Origin: Burkholderiales bacterium
GTDB taxonomy: Bacteria; Pseudomonadota; Gammaproteobacteria; Burkholderiales; SG8-41
Direction of reading: 5' to 3'
Assembly: GCA_026125585.1 (NCBI GenBank)
Contig: JAHCLD010000003.1
Location: forward strand, 1-35,669
Length of the DNA: 35,669 nucleotides
Shown here: piece after piece, positions 8,246 through 16,793 of the stretch
How the letters are laid out: each line of letters starts with the position of its first letter
Position numbering within the stretch: position 1 is the first letter of the stretch
Translations under genes and position numbers: made by a program
Notes under the pieces: generated by a model
Told to the model about the DNA's origin: nothing
The model's input: only the letters and a program-made list of their open reading frames with translations
The model's database searches: none

Positions 8246-8379
8246 CCTTGGAATTATGCCACAGCAGCGTCCGCGGCCATGCCCCGCACAGTCGGGCCGG
8301 AACGGTTCCGCACTGCAGCAAAGGTATACAATCGCGTTTTTTCCGGCGTGCCCGACGGCGCCCGGCAGGGAGAGTCCGT

Positions 8380-9792
8380 TTGCGCATCGTCATCCTCGGC
8401 GCGGGGCAGGTCGGCAGTTCGGTAGCTGAAAACCTGGTTTCGGAAGCGAACGACATCACCGTCGTCGATACCGACACCGCCCGCCTGCGCAAGCTGCAGG
8501 ACCGGCTCGACCTGCGCACGGTGGTCGGCAACGCCGGCCACCCGGAAACCCTGGAACGCGCCGGCGCCCGCGAAGCCGATCTGATCCTCGCCGTGACCCA
8601 GAGCGACGAAACCAACCTGGTCGCCTGCAAGCTGGCGGCGACGATGTTCAACATCCCGACCAGGATCGCGCGCATCCGCGCCGCCGACTACCTGTCGCAC
8701 CCGGAGATGTTCTCGCCGGAAAACTTCTCCGTCGACACCGTGATCTGCCCGGAGCAGGTGCTGACCGACTACATCGCCAAGCTGATCGAATTCCCGGAGT
8801 CACTGCAGGTGCTGGAATTCGCCGAAGGCCGGGTCAGCCTGGTCGCGGTGCGCGCCTTCCACGGCGGGCCGCTGGTCGGCAAGGAACTGCAGACCATCCG
8901 CAAACACCTGCCGAAGCTGGACACCCGGGTGGCGGCGATTTTCCGCCAAGACAGCCCGATCATCCCTGACGCGACGACGGTGATTGAGGCCGGCGACGAG
9001 GTGTTTTTCATCGCCGCCACCGAACACATCCGCGGCATCATGCGCGAGCTGCGGCGCATGGACAAGCCGGTGAAGCGCGTGATGATCGGCGGCGGCGGCA
9101 ACATCGGCCGCCGGCTGGCCCGGGCGATCGAGGACCATTACGACGTCAAGATCATCGAGTACAGCCGCGCCGGCGCCGAAAAACTCGCCGCCGGACTGCG
9201 CTCGACGCTGGTGCTGGCCGGCGACGTCACCGACGAAGACCTGCTGCAGGCCGAGAACATGGGCGACATGGACGTCTACTGCGCGCTGACCAACGACGAC
9301 GAAAACAACATCATGTCCTCGCTGCTCGCCAAGCGCATGGGCGTGCGGCGGGTCGTCGCGCTGATCAACCGCGGCTCCTACGTCAACCTGGTGCAGGCCG
9401 GGCAGATCGACATCGCGATTTCGCCGGCGCAGGCGACCATCGGCACGCTGCTCGCCCATGTGCGCCACGGCGACTGCGTGGCGGTGCACAGCCTGCGCCG
9501 CGGCGCCGCCGAAGCGCTGGAACTGGTCGCCCACGGCGATGCGCAATCCTCGAAAGTGGTCGGCCGCCGCATCGAGGACATCGACCTGCCGAAGGGCGCC
9601 ACGATCGGCGCCGTCGCCCGTCCGCTCCGGCCCGGCGGGAACGGCGGCAAAAAACAGGATGGGTACGAAGTGCTGATCGCGCACCACGACACCGTCATCG
9701 AATCCGGAGACCACGTGATCGTGTTCGCGATCAGCAAGCGCATCGTGCCCAAGGTCGAAAAGCTGTTCCAGGTCAGCATCGGATTCCTGTGA
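8380..9792 (+). CDS. trkA: Trk potassium uptake system, peripheral NAD-binding regulator TrkA
   Basis: 470 aa cytoplasmic gating subunit of the Trk potassium channel. It has two tandem RCK modules, each with a Rossmann domain followed by a TrkA-C domain. The first nucleotide-binding loop is GAGQVG at residues 7-12; the second is GGGGNIG near residue 237. The start is taken as a TTG at 8380, six bases after GGGAGAG, because the first strand of the Rossmann fold begins immediately with RIVILGAG. The frame is open further upstream but carries no conserved sequence there. The partner channel gene trkH follows after 62 bp. The length matches E. coli TrkA (458 aa). Confidence 0.93.
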   Translation: MRIVILGAGQVGSSVAENLVSEANDITVVDTDTARLRKLQDRLDLRTVVGNAGHPETLERAGAREADLILAVTQSDETNLVACKLAATMFNIPTRIARIRAADYLSHPEMFSPENFSVDTVICPEQVLTDYIAKLIEFPESLQVLEFAEGRVSLVAVRAFHGGPLVGKELQTIRKHLPKLDTRVAAIFRQDSPIIPDATTVIEAGDEVFFIAATEHIRGIMRELRRMDKPVKRVMIGGGGNIGRRLARAIEDHYDVKIIEYSRAGAEKLAAGLRSTLVLAGDVTDEDLLQAENMGDMDVYCALTNDDENNIMSSLLAKRMGVRRVVALINRGSYVNLVQAGQIDIAISPAQATIGTLLAHVRHGDCVAVHSLRRGAAEALELVAHGDAQSSKVVGRRIEDIDLPKGATIGAVARPLRPGGNGGKKQDGYEVLIAHHDTVIESGDHVIVFAISKRIVPKVEKLFQVSIGFL

Positions 9793-9854
9793 ACGCCCGC
9801 TCCCGGTACCGTCGCGGCGCAGCCGCGCCACGCCTCCGCCCGCGCTGATTCCGC

Positions 9855-11312
9855 ATGTCCTGGCTGCTGACCGTCGCCCCGGTGGCCGCGCTGATCGCGA
9901 TGGCGATGAGCCTGACCCATCTGCTGCCGATCGGCGTCTCGCTGCATTTCGGCGACGGCATGGCCGGCGCGCTGGCACTGTCGATGGCGTTCAACTTCTG
10001 CGCCGGCGCGATCCTCTGGCTGCTGACCCGCCGCAACAGGCGGGAACTCAGCCTGCGCGAGGGCATCCTGCTGGTGGTCGCGGTGTGGGCCGGCGGCGCG
10101 CTGTTCGCCGCGGTGCCGCTGCTGCTGGCGATGCCACAGCTTTCCTTCACCGACGCCTATTTCGAGGCGGTGTCGGGACTGACCGCCACCGGCGCCACGG
10201 TGATTTCCGGGCTCGAGGAACAGCCGCCCTCGATCAACGTCTGGCGCGCGGTGCTGCAATGGCTGGGCGGCATGGGCGTCATCGTGCTGGTGGTGGCGAT
10301 CCTGCCGATGCTCGGCGTCGGCGGCCGCCAGATCTCCAAATCGGAAATCCCCGGCCCGATGAAGGACGAGCAACTGACCCCGCGCATCACCCAGACCGCC
10401 AAGGGCCTGTGGCTGATCTACGCGGCGCTGACCGTCGCCTGCGGCCTCGCCTACCATGCCGCCGGCATGTCGTGGCTGGACGCCCTGATCCACGGCTTCA
10501 CGACGATGTCGCTGGGCGGATTCTCCGCCTACGACGCGAGCCTCGGCCACTTCGATTCGACCGCGGTGGAGCTGGTCGCGATCTGTTTCATGGTCATCGC
10601 CGGCATCAACTTCTCCACCCATTTCCTGGTCTGGCGCAGCAGAAGCCTGCTGGCCTACGCCCGCGATACCGAGGTGCGCTATTTCGTGCTGGCCATCGCG
10701 GTCAGCGTCGCCGGCATCGCGATGCTGCTCTACGGCTCCGGCACCTACCCCGATCCGCTGACCGCGCTGCGCTACGCCGCCTTCAACATCATTTCGGTCG
10801 GCACCACCACCGGGTACTCCACGGCCGACTACGGCCTGTGGCCGGTGTTCGCGCCGCTGTGGCTGCTGTTCCTCGGCACCTTCCTCAGTTGCTCGGGATC
10901 GGCCGGCGGCGGCATCAAGATGATGCGCGCGGTCATTCTCTACCGGCAGGTCTACCGCGAAATCAGGAGCCTTGCCCATCCGCAGGCGGTCAGCCCGGTC
11001 AAGGTCGCGGGCCACGTGATCGCTGATTCGGTGGTGTTCGCGGTGCTCGGCTTCTTCTTCGTCTGGGTCGCGCTGCTGGTGACGATGACGCTGATCCTCG
11101 GCTGGACCGGACTGGACGCGATGACCGCATTTTCGGCGGTCGTCGCCTCGCTGAACAACATCGGCCCCGGCCTGCACGGGGTCGGCCCGTCGACCAACTA
11201 CGCGACGCTCACCGATTTCCAGACCTGGGTCTGCGCCTTCGCGATGCTGCTCGGGCGCCTCGAACTGTTCGCGCTGCTGGTGGTGTTCACGCCGGCGTTC
11301 TGGCGCAAGTGA
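9855..11312 (+). CDS. trkH: Trk potassium uptake system, channel subunit TrkH
   Basis: 485 aa inner-membrane potassium channel subunit with four M1-P-M2 repeats. The four selectivity loops can be read: GLTATGA near residue 108, [12 protein letters not shown] near 216, [14 protein letters not shown] near 314 and [12 protein letters not shown] near 434. The conserved [10 protein letters not shown] segment follows the first loop. It forms a two-gene unit with trkA. Its last 26 bp overlap the 3' end of the photolyase gene on the opposite strand, a tail-to-tail overlap with no room for a separate terminator. Confidence 0.95.
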   Translation: MSWLLTVAPVAALIAMAMSLTHLLPIGVSLHFGDGMAGALALSMAFNFCAGAILWLLTRRNRRELSLREGILLVVAVWAGGALFAAVPLLLAMPQLSFTDAYFEAVSGLTATGATVISGLEEQPPSINVWRAVLQWLGGMGVIVLVVAILPMLGVGGRQISKSEIPGPMKDEQLTPRITQTAKGLWLIYAALTVACGLAYHAAGMSWLDALIHGFTTMSLGGFSAYDASLGHFDSTAVELVAICFMVIAGINFSTHFLVWRSRSLLAYARDTEVRYFVLAIAVSVAGIAMLLYGSGTYPDPLTALRYAAFNIISVGTTTGYSTADYGLWPVFAPLWLLFLGTFLSCSGSAGGGIKMMRAVILYRQVYREIRSLAHPQAVSPVKVAGHVIADSVVFAVLGFFFVWVALLVTMTLILGWTGLDAMTAFSAVVASLNNIGPGLHGVGPSTNYATLTDFQTWVCAFAMLLGRLELFALLVVFTPAFWRK

Positions 11313-12753
11313 CCTCCTGTCCCTTCACCGCCTTGAACAGTTCGAGCGCGCGGATCCGCGCCTCGGTATGGTCGACCACCGGCGCCGGGTAATCGCGGCC
11401 GATCGTCACGCCGGCGGCCTGCTGCTGGCCCGGCGTCATCGTCCACGGCGCGTGGATGTGGCGCGCATCGCAGCGCGCCAGCTCCGGCACGTAGCGGCGG
11501 ATGAACGCGCCGCCGGCGTCGAATTTCTCCGACTGGGTCACCGGATTGAAAATGCGGAAATAGGGCTGCGCGTCGCAGCCGGTCGACGCCGCCCACTGCC
11601 AGCCGCCGTTGTTGGCGGCGAGGTCGAAATCGTTGAGGCGGTCGGCGAAATATCGTTCGCCCCGGCGCCAGTCGACCAGCAGGTCCTTAACCAGGAAGGA
11701 CGCGGCGATCATGCGCAGCCGGTTGTGCATGTAGCCGGTCCGGTTGAGCTGGCGCATCGCGGCATCGACGATCGGGTAACCGGTGCGCCCTTCGCACCAG
11801 GCCGCGAACAGCGCCGGATCGTTCGGCCAGCGGATCGCGTCGTACGCCGGCCTGAACGCGCCGGACACCACCTGCGGATGATGGTGCAGGATCATGAAAT
11901 AGAAATCGCGCCACACCAGCTCCGACAGCCAGGTCGCCGCGCCGGCGCTGCCCCCGCGCGCGGCCTGCCAGGCGATGCGCGCCAGTTCGCGGACGGAAAT
12001 CGTGCCGAAGCGCAGGTGCACCGACAGGTAGGAAGGTCCTTTTTTCGCGGGGAAATCCCTGGTCTCGCGGTAGCGGTCCATGCGCGGCAGAAAATCCGCC
12101 AGCAGCTTCCGCGCGGCCGCCGCGCCGCCGGCGATGCCCAGCGACCCGAGATCGGTGCTGCCGAAACCGATGTCGGCCAGCGTTGGCGGATCCGCATCCC
12201 CCGCGGCGCGGGCGAGGCGCGACGCATGGGCTTCGACCGGATAGGCCTTCAGGAAAAACGGCTCGAGTTTTTTCAGCCAGGCATTTTTGTACGGCGTGAA
12301 CACCGAGTACGGCGCGCCGCCCTGGGTCAGCACTTCGTCCTTCTCGAAAATGACCTGGTCCTTGCGGGTCACGAATCCGATGCCGGAAACCGCGAGCGCC
12401 TGCGCGACCGCGGCGTCGCGCGCCACCGCCGCGGGTTCGTAGTCGTGATTGGCATAGACCGCCTGCACGCCGAGTTCCCGCGCGAGCCGCGGGATTTCCG
12501 CATGCGCCGCGCCGTGCCGCGCGATCAGCCCGCCGCCGGACGCGGCAAGTTCGCGATGCAGTTCGGTCACCGACTGCACGATGAACTCGACCCGGCGGTC
12601 GCTGCGCACCGGCAGCAGATCGAGGATCCCGGTGTCGTAGACGAAAACGCAATATACGCGCCGCGCCGCCTTGAGCGCAGCGTACAGCGCGGCATTGTCC
12701 GCGACGCGCAGATCGCGGCGGAACCACATCAGCGCGGTGTCGGATCGGCTCAT
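11287..12753 (-). CDS. phrB: Deoxyribodipyrimidine photolyase (class I CPD photolyase)
   Basis: 488 aa light-driven DNA repair enzyme that splits cyclobutane pyrimidine dimers. The N-terminal alpha/beta antenna domain starts with [16 protein letters not shown]. The C-terminal FAD domain carries the cryptochrome/photolyase signatures [13 protein letters not shown] and [18 protein letters not shown], followed by DWRRGERYF and the [20 protein letters not shown] segment that lines the flavin and lesion pocket. It starts at an ATG with no strong ribosome site and is divergent from algH across a 69-bp region. The class could be confirmed only by alignment; a cryptochrome function is less likely given how complete the photolyase motifs are. 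Confidence 0.95.
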   Translation of the reverse strand: MSRSDTALMWFRRDLRVADNAALYAALKAARRVYCVFVYDTGILDLLPVRSDRRVEFIVQSVTELHRELAASGGGLIARHGAAHAEIPRLARELGVQAVYANHDYEPAAVARDAAVAQALAVSGIGFVTRKDQVIFEKDEVLTQGGAPYSVFTPYKNAWLKKLEPFFLKAYPVEAHASRLARAAGDADPPTLADIGFGSTDLGSLGIAGGAAAARKLLADFLPRMDRYRETRDFPAKKGPSYLSVHLRFGTISVRELARIAWQAARGGSAGAATWLSELVWRDFYFMILHHHPQVVSGAFRPAYDAIRWPNDPALFAAWCEGRTGYPIVDAAMRQLNRTGYMHNRLRMIAASFLVKDLLVDWRRGERYFADRLNDFDLAANNGGWQWAASTGCDAQPYFRIFNPVTQSEKFDAGGAFIRRYVPELARCDARHIHAPWTMTPGQQQAAGVTIGRDYPAPVVDHTEARIRALELFKAVKGQEVTCARTPA

Positions 12754-12781
12754 CGGGGGAAAGATTTCCGGGGATCACGAA

Positions 12782-12810
12782 TTGTCGCTGCCACCCGCCG
12801 GCTTTACAAT
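12782..12810 (+). promoter_or_regulatory. Probable sigma-70 promoter for algH-ruvX (near-leaderless)
   Basis: TTGTCG (12782-12787) and TACAAT (12805-12810) are separated by exactly 17 bp, a good sigma-70 pair. Transcription would begin near 12817, leaving only about 5 bases before the algH ATG and no ribosome site, so the mRNA would be close to leaderless. Confidence 0.55.
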
Positions 12811-12822
12811 ACACGGCCGGCC

Positions 12823-13386
12823 ATGAACAGCGTCGACCTCACGCAGCATTTCCTGATCGCCATGCCGGCCATGGCCGACCCGCATTTCGCGAAAACGCTG
12901 ACGCTGGTCTGCGAACACAACGAAAACGGCGCGCTCGGCATCATCGTCAACCGCCCCACCGATCTCGATCTGCAGGGGCTGCTCGAACAGGTCAAGATCG
13001 CGCCGCAGCAGGGCCAGTCGTTCGGTGCCGTGCCCGTGCACTTCGGCGGACCGGTGCAGGTCGACCGCGGTTTCGTGCTGCACAGCCCGGCCGGGACCTG
13101 GCAATCCACACTGCAGGTCGGCGCGGACATCGGACTGACCACGTCGAAGGACATCCTCGAAGCCGTTGCCCGCGGCGACGGCCCGCCGCAGATGCTGGTG
13201 ACCCTCGGCTATGCCGGCTGGGCGCCGGGCCAGCTGGAGCACGAGCTTGCGCAGAATGCCTGGCTGACGGTGCCGGCGCGCGCCGACATCCTGTTCGAAC
13301 TGCCCGCCGAAGAACGGCTCGCCGCGGCCATGCAGTTGCTCGGCGTCGATTACGCCAACCTGTCGGACGAGGCCGGCCACGCGTGA
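12823..13386 (+). CDS. algH: UPF0301/AlgH family protein
   Basis: 187 aa protein of the YqgE/AlgH family, whose molecular function is not settled. Family signatures are [18 protein letters not shown] at the N-terminus, [11 protein letters not shown], the [16 protein letters not shown] segment and [14 protein letters not shown]. In many proteobacteria the gene sits directly before ruvX, as here: its TGA overlaps the GTG of ruvX by 3 bases. The neighbours downstream are pyrR, pyrB and pyrC', the same gene order seen in Pseudomonas and many betaproteobacteria. The ATG at 12823 is the one that starts the conserved block. Confidence 0.93.
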   Translation: MNSVDLTQHFLIAMPAMADPHFAKTLTLVCEHNENGALGIIVNRPTDLDLQGLLEQVKIAPQQGQSFGAVPVHFGGPVQVDRGFVLHSPAGTWQSTLQVGADIGLTTSKDILEAVARGDGPPQMLVTLGYAGWAPGQLEHELAQNAWLTVPARADILFELPAEERLAAAMQLLGVDYANLSDEAGHA

Positions 13387-13826
13387 ACCCGCGGCCGGCA
13401 CGCGGCGCGGTGCTCGCCTTCGATTTCGGCGAAAAGCGGGTCGGTGTCGCCGTCGGCGAAATCGAGCTGGCCATTCCCCATGCGCTGACGGTGATCGCGG
13501 CGGAAGACAACGACCGCCGGTTCGCCGTGATCGCAGCGCTGATCGCCGAGTGGCGCCCAGTGCGGCTGGTGGTCGGCGTGGCGACGCACGATGACGGCAC
13601 CGTCCACGAAACCGGACGCCTGGCGCGGCGCTTCGGCCAGCGCCTGACCGGCCGTTTCGGTATCGCCACCGAGTTCGTCGACGAACGGCTGACGTCCCAC
13701 GCCGCCGGGGCCGCGCTGCGCGAGGGCGGCGCCCGTGCCGGCCGGCGTGCCGCGATGCTCGACGCGGCGGCGGCGGCCGAAATCCTGCGCACCTGGTTTG
13801 CGACCCCGCCGGAAAAGCCGGTTTGA
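13383..13826 (+). CDS. ruvX: Putative pre-16S rRNA nuclease / Holliday junction resolvase-like protein YqgF
   Basis: 147 aa RNase-H-fold protein of the YqgF/RuvX family. E. coli YqgF matures the 5' end of 16S rRNA; an older view is Holliday junction resolution. The first metal-binding strand [14 protein letters not shown] and the later [12 protein letters not shown] segment carry the conserved acidic residues. The third conserved acid falls in [12 protein letters not shown]. The start is a GTG at 13383 overlapping the algH stop, implying translational coupling. The protein is the usual size. Confidence 0.92.
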   Translation: MNPRPARGAVLAFDFGEKRVGVAVGEIELAIPHALTVIAAEDNDRRFAVIAALIAEWRPVRLVVGVATHDDGTVHETGRLARRFGQRLTGRFGIATEFVDERLTSHAAGAALREGGARAGRRAAMLDAAAAAEILRTWFATPPEKPV

Positions 13827-13878
13827 CCCCCCGCGGGCATTTTGGCGGCGCAGCGATTGTGTTAGGCTACGGCCCGCC

Positions 13879-14382
13879 ATGCCGGCTAACCCGCTTCCTG
13901 ATGCCGAGCAACTGCTCGCATCGCTGACCGACCGGATGCGGCCCGCCGTCGGGCCGGACACCGGACTGGTGGGCATTCACACCGGCGGCGTGTGGCTCGC
14001 CCAGCGTCTGCACAAGGCGCTGGGCATCAGGCTCCCGCTCGGCACCCTCGACGTTTCCTTCTACCGCGACGACTTCAGCCGGAAGGGGCTGCGCCGCAAC
14101 GTCAAGAGTTCGGACATCCCCTTCGACGTCGACGGCTGCCACGTGGTCATCGTCGACGACGTGCTCTACACCGGGCGCACCATCCGCGCCGCAATGAACG
14201 AACTGTTCGACTACGGCCGGCCCGCCAGCATCCGCCTAGCGACGCTGGTCGATCGCGGCGGCCGCGAACTGCCGATCAGCGCCGACTTCACCGGCGCGGA
14301 CATCAGCGCCGGCGCCGACGAGAGCATCGAGCTCGCGCGCGACGCGCAGGACAGACTGTCCCTGCAACTGACCAGGAACTGA
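13879..14382 (+). CDS. pyrR: PyrR-type bifunctional regulator / uracil phosphoribosyltransferase
   Basis: 167 aa type I phosphoribosyltransferase-fold protein. The PRPP loop [14 protein letters not shown] is intact, and [10 protein letters not shown] forms the pyrophosphate loop. In Gram-positive bacteria PyrR is an mRNA-binding attenuator and a weak uracil phosphoribosyltransferase. In proteobacteria with this gene order it is thought to regulate the pyr genes, though the mechanism is less clear. It lies 52 bp after ruvX and 5 bp before pyrB. I saw no obvious PyrR-binding anti-antiterminator loop in the short region upstream. The ATG at 13879 has no strong ribosome site. Confidence 0.9.
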   Translation: MPANPLPDAEQLLASLTDRMRPAVGPDTGLVGIHTGGVWLAQRLHKALGIRLPLGTLDVSFYRDDFSRKGLRRNVKSSDIPFDVDGCHVVIVDDVLYTGRTIRAAMNELFDYGRPASIRLATLVDRGGRELPISADFTGADISAGADESIELARDAQDRLSLQLTRN

Positions 14383-14387
14383 ACGCG

Positions 14388-15353
14388 ATGTGGCTCGATC
14401 CCGCCAACCCGCAGCTCAACAAGAACGGCGAGCTGCACCACCTGCTGTCGCTGGAAGGCCTGCCGGCCGGCGTGCTGCGCCAGATCCTCGACACCGCGGA
14501 ATCCTTCGTCGGCGTCACGCAGCGCGAAGTCAAGAAAGTGCCGCTGCTGCGCGGCAAGGCGGTGTTCAACCTGTTTTTCGAACCGTCGACGCGCACCCGC
14601 ACGACCTTCGAGATCGCCGCCAAGCGGCTGTCGGCCGACGTCATCAACCTCGCGATCAACGTATCCTCGCAGAGCAAGGGCGAATCGGTGCTCGACACCG
14701 TCGCCAACCTCGCGGCCATGCAGGCGGACATGTTCATCGTGAGGCACTCGGCAAGCGGCGCGCCGTACATGATCGCCAAACACGTCGCGCCGGAAATCCA
14801 CGTCGTCAACGCCGGCGACGGGCGCCATGCGCATCCGACGCAGGGCCTGCTCGACATGTACACCATCCGCCACTACAAGGGCGACTTCACGAAACTGCGC
14901 GTGGCCATCGTCGGCGACATCCTGCACTCGCGCGTTGCGCGTTCCCAGATCCACGCGCTGACCACGCTGGGCTGCCCGGAGATCCGCGTCATCGGGCCGA
15001 AAACCCTGCTGCCTTCGCACGTAGACCGGCTCGGCGTGCAGGTCTGCGCGGACATGCGCCAGGGCCTGAAAGACGTCGACGTGGTGATGATGCTGCGGCT
15101 GCAGAACGAACGCATGAAAGGCGCGCTGCTGCCCTCGGCGCAGGAGTTCTACAAGTATTACGGCCTGACCGAGGACAAGCTGGCGCTGGCGAAACCCGAC
15201 GCCATCGTGCTGCACCCGGGGCCGATGAACCGTGGCGTCGAGATCGACTCCAGCGTCGCCGACGGCAGGCAGTCGGTGATCCTGCCGCAGGTCACCTTCG
15301 GCATCGCCATCCGCATGGCCGTCATGAGCCTCCTTGCAGGAGGCCCGCGATGA
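14388..15353 (+). CDS. pyrB: Aspartate carbamoyltransferase catalytic subunit
   Basis: 321 aa enzyme of de novo pyrimidine synthesis that joins carbamoyl phosphate to aspartate. The carbamoyl phosphate site [13 protein letters not shown] is intact. [11 protein letters not shown], the SQSKGES loop and the [13 protein letters not shown] segment are the other family signatures. It starts 5 bp after pyrR. No pyrI regulatory gene is present. Instead a degenerate dihydroorotase follows, the arrangement of the class A aspartate transcarbamoylases of Pseudomonas, in which PyrC' is needed for assembly. Its C-terminal codons contain an AGGAGG that serves the following small ORF. Confidence 0.97.
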   Translation: MWLDPANPQLNKNGELHHLLSLEGLPAGVLRQILDTAESFVGVTQREVKKVPLLRGKAVFNLFFEPSTRTRTTFEIAAKRLSADVINLAINVSSQSKGESVLDTVANLAAMQADMFIVRHSASGAPYMIAKHVAPEIHVVNAGDGRHAHPTQGLLDMYTIRHYKGDFTKLRVAIVGDILHSRVARSQIHALTTLGCPEIRVIGPKTLLPSHVDRLGVQVCADMRQGLKDVDVVMMLRLQNERMKGALLPSAQEFYKYYGLTEDKLALAKPDAIVLHPGPMNRGVEIDSSVADGRQSVILPQVTFGIAIRMAVMSLLAGGPR

Positions 15354-15436
15354 ACGATGAGCGCGGAACGATGAATACAAACCACAAACCGGTGACCAGG
15401 CTCCGCTCATCGCTCGAAGCAAAGCGCTCCCGATGA
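15350..15436 (+). CDS. Small ORF (28 aa) linking pyrB and pyrC', possible leader/coupling peptide
   Basis: An ATG at 15350 overlaps the pyrB stop (ATGA), and its own TGA overlaps the pyrC' ATG (ATGA at 15433-15436). AGGAGG lies 6 bases before its start, the best ribosome site in this operon, whereas pyrC' itself has none. The predicted peptide is 28 residues, basic (four Arg and two Lys among the last 16), with no recognised domain. The DNA holds a direct repeat of GAACGATGA 14 bases apart. It may serve only to deliver ribosomes to pyrC'. There is no evidence that the peptide itself has a role. Confidence 0.4.
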   Translation: MNDERGTMNTNHKPVTRLRSSLEAKRSR

Positions 15437-16722
15437 AAATTCACATCAAATCCGGCCGCCTGGTTGACCCCAAAAACGGCATCGACGCACAGCGCGACCT
15501 CTATGTCGCGGCCGGCAAGGTGGTCGCCGTCGGCGAGGCGCCGGCGGGATTCAGCGCCAACCGCATCATCGACGCGGCCGGCAAGATCGTCTGCCCGGGG
15601 CTGGTGGACCTCGCGGTCCGCCTGCGCGAGCCCGGCTACGAATACATGGCCACGCTGGAATCGGAAATGGAAGCGGCGATCGCCGGCGGCGTCACCAGCC
15701 TCGCCTGTCCGCCCGACACCGATCCCGCCCTCGATGAACCGGGACTGGTGGAAATGCTCAAGTTCCGCGCCAAGAATCTCAACCAGGCGCATGTCTACCC
15801 GGTCGGCGCGCTGACCGTCGGCCTGAAAGGCGCGCGCCTCACCGAAATGGCGGAACTGCGCGACGCGGGCTGCGTTGCCTTCTCGCAGGCGGAAGCGCCC
15901 TTCGCCGATAACCAGGTGCTGCTGCATGCCCTGGAGTACGCCGCGACCTTCGGCTTTCCGGTATGGCTGCGTCCCCAGGATCCGGCGCTCGCCGGCCACG
16001 GCGTCGCCCATGACGGCGAAGTCGCCACCCGGCTCGGCCTGCCGGCGATACCTTCCGCCGCCGAAGTCATTGCCCTGTCGACCATCCTGATCCTCGCCCG
16101 CGAAACCGGGGCCCGGATCCATGTCGCCCGCCTGTCCTCGGCCGAGGGCGTGGCGATGGTGCGCGAAGCCAGGGCGCGCGGCCTGCCGGTCAGCTGCGAC
16201 ATCGGCATCCACCATGCCCATCTCTCGGAGATGGACATCGGTTATTTCGATCCCAACTGCCACCTGTCGCCGCCGCTGCGCAGCCTGCGCGACCGCGACG
16301 CGCTGCGCGCGGGGCTCGCCGACGGCACGATCGACGCACTGTGCTCGGATCACACGCCGGTGGACGAAGACGTCAAGCAGGTGCCTTTCTCCGAAGCCGA
16401 GGCCGGCGCCACCGGCGTCGAACTGCTGCTGCCGCTGGCGCTGAAGTGGGCCGCGGAATCGCAACTGCCGCTGTCCATGGCGATCGACCGCATCACCGCC
16501 AGGCCGGCCGCGATCCTCGGCATCGACGCCGGCCATCTGGCGGTGGACGCCGCCGCCGACATCTGCATCTTCGATCCCAAACAGTACTGGCGGGTGGAAG
16601 CGGCGGCATTGCGCAGTCAGGGCAAGAACACGCCGTTCTCGGGCATCGAGCTGCAGGGCCGAGTCAGCCACACGCTGGTCAGCGGCAGCGTCGTTTTTGA
16701 AAATATCAATAAAATCAAATAG
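15433..16722 (+). CDS. pyrX: Dihydroorotase-like protein PyrC' (predicted catalytically inactive, ATCase partner)
   Basis: 429 aa amidohydrolase-fold protein, class I dihydroorotase by sequence. The HxH metal motif after strand 1 is replaced: where active enzymes have PGLVDLHVHFREPG, this one reads PGLVDLAVRLREPG, so A61 and R63 stand in for both histidines. The later HAED-type motif reads LRPQDP, and the HIxHLS-type motif reads HVARLS, so more metal ligands are gone. CSDHTP near the C-terminus is kept. This matches the non-catalytic PyrC' of Pseudomonas, which forms the dodecameric ATCase with PyrB. An active dihydroorotase must be encoded elsewhere. It starts at the ATGA overlap with the small ORF. 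Confidence 0.92.
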   Translation: MKIHIKSGRLVDPKNGIDAQRDLYVAAGKVVAVGEAPAGFSANRIIDAAGKIVCPGLVDLAVRLREPGYEYMATLESEMEAAIAGGVTSLACPPDTDPALDEPGLVEMLKFRAKNLNQAHVYPVGALTVGLKGARLTEMAELRDAGCVAFSQAEAPFADNQVLLHALEYAATFGFPVWLRPQDPALAGHGVAHDGEVATRLGLPAIPSAAEVIALSTILILARETGARIHVARLSSAEGVAMVREARARGLPVSCDIGIHHAHLSEMDIGYFDPNCHLSPPLRSLRDRDALRAGLADGTIDALCSDHTPVDEDVKQVPFSEAEAGATGVELLLPLALKWAAESQLPLSMAIDRITARPAAILGIDAGHLAVDAAADICIFDPKQYWRVEAAALRSQGKNTPFSGIELQGRVSHTLVSGSVVFENINKIK

Positions 16723-16793
16723 TTATATATGTTTGCGGAGCGTGACCCCGCGCTTCCCCCGTTAAACCAAACGCAGTTGCCACGGTCACACCG

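Noticed and set aside
15433-16722. Active dihydroorotase
   Set aside because: Both HxH histidines and further metal ligands are missing, so catalysis is not expected.
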